NCBI RefSeq assembly: GCF_900102625.1
Contig: NZ_FMZC01000001.1
Span: forward strand, 310,001 to 374,000
Length of the DNA: 64,000 nucleotides
Source: Paracidovorax valerianellae
GTDB lineage: Bacteria; Pseudomonadota; Gammaproteobacteria; Burkholderiales; Burkholderiaceae_C
Direction: 5' to 3'
Under the pieces are notes generated by a model. It searched no databases and was not told where the DNA came from. It worked only from the letters and a program-made list of their open reading frames with translations. Made by a program: the position numbers and the translations under genes. Positions 57,482 to 64,000 of the stretch are shown here, in pieces. Positions within the stretch are counted from its first letter, which is position 1. Every line of letters starts with the position of its first letter.

Positions 57482-58669
57482 TCAATGGGGCACTACGGAC
57501 TGCGCACCATCCACTCCCAGGCGCGCGGCAATCCGGGCACCGCCGCCGACCACCGCTCCCACCACCCAGAAGAGCCCTGCCACACCGATCAACGCTCCCG
57601 CCGAGCCGAACAGCACGGGCATCAGCACGCTCGACCCGTTGATGGCCATCAGGCGCAGGCCGAGCGCTTCGCCGTGGCGGTTGGAGGGTGTGATCTGGTG
57701 CAGCATGCTCATGATCATCGGCTGCACCGAGCCGAGCGCGAACCCCAGCAGCACCGAGCACGCGCCCAGTGCCCAGGCGTTGGGCAGCAGCGGATACGCG
57801 GCGAACAGCACGGCGGTGACCACCATGGCCCAGGTCACCACCACGGCCTCGCGCAGGTGCGCCGCCACCAGAGGCATGAGCACGCGGATCAGGGCCGCCG
57901 CGATGGCGAACGCGCCCAGGATGGTGCCGATCACCGAGGCCGACAGGCCGCGCTCGTGGCCCAGCAGCGGCACCACGAAGGTGTGCACGTCCCAGCACGA
58001 CGACAGCAGCCAGTTGACGATGAGCAGGCGCCGAAATCCGGGTTCGCCCAACAGGTCCCACGCGCGCGGACGCGCGCCGCCGGCGGCTGCGATCACGGGG
58101 GGCAGTTCCACCGTGGCACGCACCCAGAACCAGGTCGCGATGGGGAGCACCGCCATCAGCGCGAAGGCGGCGCGATACCCCTCGGTGCTGCCGGCGACGG
58201 GCCCGGCATGGTCGATCAGCATGCCGGCACAGAAAGGCCCGACGAAGTTGGAAACGGCCGGCCCGATGGCCAGCCAGCTGAACACCTGACGCAATTGCGT
58301 GGAGTCGTGTGCCGCCCGGCCCACGTGGCGCTGCAGCGCGATGGTGGCGGCGCCGGTCGCCCCGCCCGTCATGAGCGCGGCCAGGCACAGCATGGGAAAC
58401 GCCGGCCAGACCAGTGCGCCCGCGGCCCCCACCGCCGCCACCACGACCGCATAGCCCACCGGGCGCTTGAGTCCGTGGCGGTCGGCGTAACGCCCGGCCG
58501 GCAGCGCCAGAAACACCTGCGTGAGCGCGAACAGCGCCAGCAAAATGCCGACCGCCGCAGCGCTGTAGCCCTCTCGCAAGGCGAGCAGCGGCGCTGCGAG
58601 CCGCATTCCGGCCATGCAGGCATGGATGAAGATCTGGCCTGCGATCAGGCGGGCGAGCGCGGCGTTCAT
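57482..58669 (-). CDS. major facilitator superfamily transporter
   Basis: 395 residues, 12 predicted helices. LPAGRYADRHGLKRPVG is the MFS loop 2-3 signature (GxxxDRxGxR/K). QRHVGRAAHDSTQLRQVFSW and GPAVSNFVGPFCAG follow. Substrate unknown; a drug-efflux type by overall look. It converges with the candidate effector (37 nt apart) and is 1 nt after rmuC. Confidence 0.88.
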   Translation of the reverse strand: MNAALARLIAGQIFIHACMAGMRLAAPLLALREGYSAAAVGILLALFALTQVFLALPAGRYADRHGLKRPVGYAVVVAAVGAAGALVWPAFPMLCLAALMTGGATGAATIALQRHVGRAAHDSTQLRQVFSWLAIGPAVSNFVGPFCAGMLIDHAGPVAGSTEGYRAAFALMAVLPIATWFWVRATVELPPVIAAAGGARPRAWDLLGEPGFRRLLIVNWLLSSCWDVHTFVVPLLGHERGLSASVIGTILGAFAIAAALIRVLMPLVAAHLREAVVVTWAMVVTAVLFAAYPLLPNAWALGACSVLLGFALGSVQPMIMSMLHQITPSNRHGEALGLRLMAINGSSVLMPVLFGSAGALIGVAGLFWVVGAVVGGGARIAARLGVDGAQSVVPH

Positions 58670-58670
58670 T

Positions 58671-60107
58671 TCATGCGGCCTCGTCTTCGTCCGGAGTTCG
58701 ATCAGCCTCCGTGCCGCCCGCTACCTTCAGGGGCGTGGCGACCGGTGCAGGCAAGGCCTGCACGTCGCTCAGCCGGCGCTGGATGGCACGCGTGCGCACG
58801 CCGACCTCGTCGAACCGCTTGGCGGCCGCATCGATCGATTTGCGGGTCGCCTCGACCACCTCGCCGAACTTGCCGAACTCGGTCTTCACCGCGCCAAGCA
58901 GGCCCCAGACCTCGGACGACCGCTTTTCGATGGCCAGCGTCTTGAAGCCCATCTGCAGGCTGCTGAGCATGGCAGCCAGGTTGGCAGGGCCCGTGATCAT
59001 CACGCGGCAGTCGTTCTGCAGGGCCTCGACCAGCCCCGGCCGACGGATCACCTCGGCAAACAATCCTTCGGTGGGCAGGTACATCACCGCGAAATCGGTG
59101 GTGTGCGGCGGAGACACGTATTTGGCGAAGATCTTGCGCGCCTCCAGCTTGATGGAGGCCTCGAACGCATTGCCGGCCGACAGCACCGCAACCTTGTCGG
59201 CCGCATCGTGCGCGTCCAGCAGGCGCTGGTATTGCTCCACAGGGTATTTGGAATCGATGGGCAGCCACACCGGCTGCTCGTCGCCGCGCCCGGGCAGGCG
59301 GATGGCGAACTCCACCAGGGCATCGCTGCCGGGCACCACCTTCACGTTGCGGGCGAACTGGTCCACCGTCAGCACGTTGTCGATGATGGCGCCCAGCTGC
59401 ATTTCGCCCCAGGTGCCACGCGTCTTCACGTTGGTCATCACGCGTTTGAGGTCGCCCACGCTGCCGGCCAGGGTCTGCATTTCGCCCAGGCCCTTGTGCA
59501 CCTGCTCCAGCCGGTCGCTCACCAGCTTGAAGGACTCGCCCAGGCGCTGCTCCAGCGTGGCGTGGAGCTTTTCGTCCACCGTGCGTCGCATTTCCTCCAG
59601 CTTGGCCGCGTTGTCGGCCTGGATGGCGGACAGGCGCTCGTTCAGCACGCCGCGCAGAGCCTCGCCGGTCTGGGTCAGTTCGGCGCGAAAGGCGCCCAGC
59701 GCCTGCACCAGTTCCTGGCGTGCCGTGGCGGCATCGGTCTGGCCGAGCGCCAGGCGCTGCTCCAGCTTGCCTTCGAAGGCGGCAAAGGCCGCGAGGAGTT
59801 CGGCGCGCCCGCTGCGGGATTCATGCACCGCCTGCGCCAGCCGTTCGTCCACGGCCTGGCGCACGTTCTCCAGCGTGCCTTGCATGGTCTGGGTGAAGCC
59901 GCGCAACTGCTGGGCCATGCCGTCCAGGGCGCCGTCGTTCTTGGCCACCGCCAACTGCGTGGCCTGGGCCGTGGCCTCCAGCCGCTGCAGGCGCATCAGC
60001 CATTCGGGGGGTAGCTCAGCGCGCGGACTTCGCAGCAACAGCGCCCCCAGCATCAACACGACGATCACCAGCAAACCCAGCACAACCAGCACAACCAGCA
60101 TTTCCAA
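58671..60107 (-). CDS. rmuC: DNA recombination protein RmuC
   Basis: 478 residues. N-terminal membrane anchor (MLVVLVVLGLLVIVVLMLG), a long coiled coil (about 35-215), then the RmuC nuclease-like core: RGTWGEMQLGAIIDNVL, LPIDSKYPVEQYQRL, PHTTDFAVMYLPTEGLFAEV and VMITGPANLAAMLSSLQMGF. RmuC limits inversions at short repeats and may be a membrane-bound nuclease. Ends just before the MFS gene. The dispersed repeat lies 20 nt upstream of its start. Confidence 0.93.
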   Translation of the reverse strand: MEMLVVLVVLGLLVIVVLMLGALLLRSPRAELPPEWLMRLQRLEATAQATQLAVAKNDGALDGMAQQLRGFTQTMQGTLENVRQAVDERLAQAVHESRSGRAELLAAFAAFEGKLEQRLALGQTDAATARQELVQALGAFRAELTQTGEALRGVLNERLSAIQADNAAKLEEMRRTVDEKLHATLEQRLGESFKLVSDRLEQVHKGLGEMQTLAGSVGDLKRVMTNVKTRGTWGEMQLGAIIDNVLTVDQFARNVKVVPGSDALVEFAIRLPGRGDEQPVWLPIDSKYPVEQYQRLLDAHDAADKVAVLSAGNAFEASIKLEARKIFAKYVSPPHTTDFAVMYLPTEGLFAEVIRRPGLVEALQNDCRVMITGPANLAAMLSSLQMGFKTLAIEKRSSEVWGLLGAVKTEFGKFGEVVEATRKSIDAAAKRFDEVGVRTRAIQRRLSDVQALPAPVATPLKVAGGTEADRTPDEDEAA

Positions 60108-60126
60108 AACCCTGCACTCCTCTTTT

Positions 60127-60174
60127 GCTATCTATTCAATAGCACCACAAGCATATAAGACGGCGGTGGAAGGC
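60127..60174. repeat. dispersed repeat, copy 5 (degenerate core)
   Basis: GCTATCTATTCAATAGC, 20-nt spacer, then CGGTGGAAGGC where the other copies have GCGCTGGAGGC. Geometry is conserved. It lies between the 2-hydroxyacid dehydrogenase and rmuC. Confidence 0.6.
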
Positions 60175-60239
60175 ATATTCACCTCAAACCCTGCCTCAAA
60201 GCACCGCACTACTTCACACCGCCGCCATCGACACTCCCG

Positions 60240-61226
60240 TCATGGCCGGCGCTCGTCCGGCGTGTTCACCGGCGTCAGCGGGCCCCGCCCGTCGAAGAAC
60301 GCGATCAGGTTGTCCGCCGCCAGGTTGGCCATGGCCAGCCGGGTCGGGACGGTAGCGCTGGCGATGTGCGGGGTCAGCACCACGTTGGGCACGGCGAGCA
60401 GGTCGGGGTGCACCCGCGGCTCGCCCTCGAACACATCCAGGCCGGCGGCGGCGATGCGCCGCTCGCGCAGCGCAGCCGCCAGAGCCGCGTCGTCCACGAT
60501 GCCGCCGCGCGCAATGTTGATCAGCGTGGCGGTCGGTTTCATCTGCGCCAGTTCGGCGGCCCCGATGGCGTGGTGCGATGCGGCCGTGTAGGGCAGCACC
60601 AGCACCAGGTGGTCGGCCGTGCGCAGCAGCTCGTCCTTGTCCACGTAGCGGGCGCCGCATTCGCTCTCCAGCGCAGGCGACAGGCGCGAACGGTTGTGAT
60701 AGATCACCTTCATGCCGAACCCGTGCGCGCCGCGCCGCGCGATGCCCTGCCCGATGCGGCCCATGCCCAGGATGCCCAGCGTGCTGCCATGCACCTCGGC
60801 GCCAGCGAACATGTCGTAGCTCCACTTCGTCCACTGTCCGGCGCGCAGATAGTGTTCGCTCTCGGTCATGCGGCGTGCGGTGGCCATGAGCAGCGCAAAG
60901 CCGAAGTCCGCCGTGGTCTCGGTGAGGACGTCGGGCGTGTTGGTGCCCTGCACGCCGGCTGCCGTGAGCGCATCCACGTCGAAGTTGTTGTATCCCACCG
61001 CCATGTTGGCCACGATGCGAAGCCGCGGGCAGCGCGCCAGCAGTTCGGCATCGATGCGCTGGCTGCCGGTGGTCAGCGCGCCGTCCTTGTCCTGCAGACG
61101 CTCGGCCAGTTCTGCGGGCGACCAGACCACGTCATCCGGATTGGCCTGCACGTCAAAGTGCTGCGACAGCCGCTCGACCACCTCGGGAAAGATGGCGCGG
61201 GCAACGAGGATGCGGGGCTTGGACAT
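60240..61226 (-). CDS. D-isomer 2-hydroxyacid dehydrogenase (GhrB-like)
   Basis: 328 residues from ATG 61226 (AGAGG upstream). NAD(P)-binding GILGMGRIGQGIARR, catalytic Arg in NIARGGIVDD, Glu in GLDVFEGEP and His in LTPHIASAT. Most similar in pattern to glyoxylate/hydroxypyruvate reductase B. It reduces 2-oxoacids such as glyoxylate or hydroxypyruvate. Follows the antiporter gene by 13 nt on the minus strand. Confidence 0.9.
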   Translation of the reverse strand: MSKPRILVARAIFPEVVERLSQHFDVQANPDDVVWSPAELAERLQDKDGALTTGSQRIDAELLARCPRLRIVANMAVGYNNFDVDALTAAGVQGTNTPDVLTETTADFGFALLMATARRMTESEHYLRAGQWTKWSYDMFAGAEVHGSTLGILGMGRIGQGIARRGAHGFGMKVIYHNRSRLSPALESECGARYVDKDELLRTADHLVLVLPYTAASHHAIGAAELAQMKPTATLINIARGGIVDDAALAAALRERRIAAAGLDVFEGEPRVHPDLLAVPNVVLTPHIASATVPTRLAMANLAADNLIAFFDGRGPLTPVNTPDERRP

Positions 61227-61239
61227 GGAACGGAACCTC

Positions 61240-62649
61240 TCAGACAAACCAGATGAAGGTGATGGCGATGAACAGCGGCACCAGGATGCCGACCGACCAC
61301 AGCATGTAGCCGAAGAAGCTGGGCATCTTCACGCCGCGTTCTTCGGCAATGGCCTTGACCATGAGGTTCGGCGCATTGCCGATGTAGGTGCAGGCGCCCA
61401 TGAAAACCGCCCCCGCCGAAATGGCGGCCAGCGTGGGTGCGAGCGTGGTCATCAGCACGGCCGGATCGCCGCCGGCAGTGTTGAAGAACACGAGATAGGT
61501 CGGCGCGTTGTCAAGGAACGCGCTCAAGAAACCGGTGGCCCAGAAATACATCGCCGGATCAGGCGAACCATCGGCCCGGGTGACCGCGCTCACCACCGCG
61601 CCGAACGGCCCCTGCGTGCCAGCCTTGAGCATGGCGATCACGGGAATGATGGTCAGGAAGATGCCGGCGAACAGCTTGGCCACCTCCTGCATCGGGCCCC
61701 AGCTGAACTGGTTGTCGGCATGCACCTGGCGCGGCGTGAGCCACAGCGACGCGGCGATCACGGCCAGCAACCCGAGGTCGCGCATCAGGCCCGGCAGGCC
61801 CACAGGCGTTCCGGCGATGTTCCACGCCACCGGCGACTTCCAGAAACCGCTGAGCAGCACGAGCGCGATGACCACGCCCAGCAGCGCGAAATTGGCTTTG
61901 CCGTCGAAGCCGATCGACCGCGAATCCGGCGTGGGATCGACGGGCAGCCGTTCTTCGCGGTGGTGGTAGTACCAGCGATCGAGCAGATAGAAGATCGCCA
62001 GCAGGCAGCCGATGAGGAACAGCGTTTCTTGGTAAATGTGGCCCACGGTCCAGAAGAAATCCACGCCCTTCAGAAAGCCGAGGAACAGCGGCGGATCGCC
62101 CAGCGGCGTGAGCGAGCCCCCGGCGTTGGACACGATGAAGATGAAGAACACCACGACATGCGCCACGTGCTTGCGGTTGTCGTTGGCGCGCACGAGCGGC
62201 CGGATGAGCAGCATCGACGCCCCGGTCGTGCCCATGAAGCTCGCCAACACCGCACCGATGGCCAAGATGGCCGTGTTCAGCCCCGGGCTGCCATGCAGGT
62301 TGCCGCGCACATGGATACCGCCCGCCACGGTGAACAGTGCCGCCAGCAGGATAACGAAGGGAAGGTACTCGGCCAGCAGCGCATGGACCAGGTTGACCCC
62401 GGCGGCCCCCACCCCGAAGACCGCTGCGAACGGCACCAGAAACGCCAGCGCCCAGGCCGCCGCGACCTTGCCGAAGTGGTGGTGCCAGAAAGCGGGCGCC
62501 AACAGCGGCATCAGCGCGATCGACAGCAAGATGCCCGCGAACGGCACGCCCCATAACATTGACAACGCGCTGCCGTCGATCTCTGCGGCCTGAGCGAGGG
62601 CAGGCAGCAGGCCGGCGGCGATCAGAAATACCCAGCGGGAAATGGCCAT
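61240..62649 (-). CDS. NhaD/CitMHS-type sodium:proton antiporter
   Basis: 469 residues. Signal-like N-terminus (VFLIAAGLLPALAQAAEID), then about 12 helices. The ion-transporter-superfamily turns FMGTTGASMLLIRPL, SNAGGSLTPLGDPPLFLGFL and FLDNAPTYLVFFN are clear. It belongs to the sodium:proton antiporter group (PF16980-like). The ion specificity is inferred. Co-transcribed with the dehydrogenase downstream. Confidence 0.87.
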   Translation of the reverse strand: MAISRWVFLIAAGLLPALAQAAEIDGSALSMLWGVPFAGILLSIALMPLLAPAFWHHHFGKVAAAWALAFLVPFAAVFGVGAAGVNLVHALLAEYLPFVILLAALFTVAGGIHVRGNLHGSPGLNTAILAIGAVLASFMGTTGASMLLIRPLVRANDNRKHVAHVVVFFIFIVSNAGGSLTPLGDPPLFLGFLKGVDFFWTVGHIYQETLFLIGCLLAIFYLLDRWYYHHREERLPVDPTPDSRSIGFDGKANFALLGVVIALVLLSGFWKSPVAWNIAGTPVGLPGLMRDLGLLAVIAASLWLTPRQVHADNQFSWGPMQEVAKLFAGIFLTIIPVIAMLKAGTQGPFGAVVSAVTRADGSPDPAMYFWATGFLSAFLDNAPTYLVFFNTAGGDPAVLMTTLAPTLAAISAGAVFMGACTYIGNAPNLMVKAIAEERGVKMPSFFGYMLWSVGILVPLFIAITFIWFV

Positions 62650-62743
62650 GGTGTCAAAAGTCTCCGTCGTACGTTGTTATCGAATGGTCGTTGCGGGCAA
62701 GCCCGGCACCGAGCGCGGCGGGGATGGCCCCTGGCCGCGACCG

Positions 62744-63955
62744 TCATTGCGGCGCCGGAATCTCGAACACCTGGCGCAGATACGCCAGGTATTTTTCGTC
62801 ATCGCACATGCCCTTACCGGGCGTGTCGGACAGCTTGGCGACGGGCTGACCGTTGCAGCGCGTCATCTTGATCACGACCTGCAGCGGCTCGCACCCCAGG
62901 TCGTTGGTCAGGTTGGTGCCGATGCCGAACGCCAGCTGGCACCGGCCACGGAACTGCTGGTACAGCTCGATGGTGCGCGGCACCGTCAGCGCATCGCTGA
63001 AGATCAGCGTCTTCGTCAGCGGATCGACCCGGTTGCGGCGGTAATGGTCGAGCAGGCGCTCGCCCCATGCGAACGGGTCGCCGCTGTCGTGGCGGGCGCC
63101 GTCGAACAGCTTGCAGAAATACATATCGAAGTCGCGCAGAAAGGCGCTCATGCCGTACACGTCCGACAGTGCGATGCCCAGGTCGCCGCGGTACTCCTTG
63201 GCCCACATCTCGAAGCCGAAGATCTGGCTGTCGCGCAGGCGCGGACCCAGGGCCTGGCAGGCCTGCAGATACTCGTGCGCCATGGTGCCCAGCGGCGTCA
63301 CGCCCAGCTTCATGGCATAGAGCACATTGCTGGTGCCGGCGAACTGCCCCGGTCCCGAGGGCGCGCCCGGCGCACGCCGGTCTCCGGTGCCCAGGCGGGC
63401 GCAGAGCACGCGCAGCACCTCTTCGTGCCAGGCACGGCTGAAGCGCCGGCGGGTGCCGTAGTCGGCGATCTTGAGGTCGCCCAGCCCATCGGCCTGCAGC
63501 AGCGCGATCTTGGCGTCGAGCCGGCGGCGGCCTTCGGGAAAGTCGGGCACCTTCTGCGTATTGCGAAAGTACACCTCGTTCACGATGGCCAGCACGGGCA
63601 CTTCGAACAGGATGGTGTGCAGCCACGGCCCGGTGATCGTGATGTCGATCTCGCCCGAGGGCAGCGGGCTCACGGTGATGTACTTATCGTTGAGTTTGAA
63701 GAGCCCGAGAAAGTCCACGAAGTCGCTCTTGATGAAGCGCATGGACCGCAGGTAGGCCAGCTCGGCATCCTGGAAATGCAGGCTGCACAGCGACCGGATT
63801 TCTTCGCGGATCTCGTTGACGAAAGGCACCAGTTGCACGCCGGGGTTGCGGCAGCGGAAGCGGTATTCCACCTGCGCGCCGGGAAACTGGTGCAGCACCA
63901 CCTGCATCATGGTGAACTTGTAGAGGTCGGTGTCGAGCAGGCTGGTGATGATCAT
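62744..63955 (-). CDS. pncB: nicotinate phosphoribosyltransferase
   Basis: 403 residues from ATG 63955 ([16 protein letters not shown] is the family N-terminus); the longer start at 63988 has no support. [49 protein letters not shown] (with the autophosphorylated His) and [13 protein letters not shown] are typical of PncB. It makes nicotinate mononucleotide from nicotinate and PRPP with ATP, the first step of NAD salvage; nadE in this window acts at the last step. 45 nt remain to the window end with nothing else visible. Confidence 0.93.
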   Translation of the reverse strand: MIITSLLDTDLYKFTMMQVVLHQFPGAQVEYRFRCRNPGVQLVPFVNEIREEIRSLCSLHFQDAELAYLRSMRFIKSDFVDFLGLFKLNDKYITVSPLPSGEIDITITGPWLHTILFEVPVLAIVNEVYFRNTQKVPDFPEGRRRLDAKIALLQADGLGDLKIADYGTRRRFSRAWHEEVLRVLCARLGTGDRRAPGAPSGPGQFAGTSNVLYAMKLGVTPLGTMAHEYLQACQALGPRLRDSQIFGFEMWAKEYRGDLGIALSDVYGMSAFLRDFDMYFCKLFDGARHDSGDPFAWGERLLDHYRRNRVDPLTKTLIFSDALTVPRTIELYQQFRGRCQLAFGIGTNLTNDLGCEPLQVVIKMTRCNGQPVAKLSDTPGKGMCDDEKYLAYLRQVFEIPAPQ

Positions 63956-64000
63956 GGTGAAAGCGGCCGCGGCGGGCCGGCTGGGCATCTGCGGTGAACG

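Overview
High-GC, gene-dense chromosomal DNA. The best guess is a betaproteobacterium of the Comamonadaceae, Acidovorax/Paracidovorax-like. Supporting signs are the tmRNA tag ANDERFALAA, the AroA-Cmk fusion, the order gyrA-serC-pheA-tyrA-aroA/cmk-rpsA-ihfB-lapA-lapB, an ompA-ubiG-gph-ssrA cluster, and a candidate type III effector behind a HrpX-type PIP box, which hints at a plant-associated species. I saw no insertion sequence, phage, CRISPR array, rRNA or tRNA. The assignment is inference, not a database match.

Layout. 1-2.3 kb: 3' part of a PurD-like ATP-grasp ligase and a haem-oxygenase-like diiron oxidase (probable tailoring cassette). 2.3-12.8 kb: an unknown protein, a KGG-repeat stress protein, an RpoN (sigma-54) protein, a degenerate histidine kinase, an NtrC-type activator, and a 1539-residue CheB-CheR-PAS-kinase-receiver protein. 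13-19.2 kb: nadE, an orphan split bo-type quinol oxidase subunit I, a short-chain dehydrogenase operon, a divergent PncC/CinA-C protein and a manganese catalase. 19.2-22.7 kb: a minus-strand membrane operon with an epimerase-DoxX fusion. 23.1-25.6 kb: tmRNA, gph, ubiG, ompA. 25.9-38 kb: housekeeping genes (gyrA; aromatic amino-acid operon; rpsA, ihfB, lapAB; a ComEA-like protein). 38.1-44.3 kb: a complete Mrp/Pha antiporter. 44.5-52 kb: 5-oxoprolinase, a pesticin-like muramidase with a periplasmic partner, and an M14 peptidase. 52-57.4 kb: TRAP transporter, CrcB, LOG protein, candidate effector. 57.5-64 kb (minus): MFS transporter, RmuC, 2-hydroxyacid dehydrogenase, NhaD-like antiporter, PncB.

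Main observation. The intergenic regions of the 2.3-19.2 kb accessory block repeatedly carry sigma-54 promoter motifs with the exact GG-N10-GC spacing of TGGCACG-N4-TTGC. They lie before the unknown protein, the KGG protein, rpoN itself, the kinase/activator pair, the quinol oxidase subunit, the SDR operon (11 of 11 positions) and the Mn catalase, with weaker versions before the chemotaxis-like hybrid and pncC. The rpoN gene and an NtrC-type activator gene sit in the same block. I infer a self-contained, self-activating RpoN-paralogue regulon for stress or redox functions.

Other notable items: a fixed-geometry dispersed repeat (17-nt palindrome, 20-nt spacer, GCGCTGGAGGC core) in at least five intergenic places; Gln at GyrA position 83; a likely muramidase toxin-immunity pair; and long perfect inverted repeats in the nadE and rpsA leaders.
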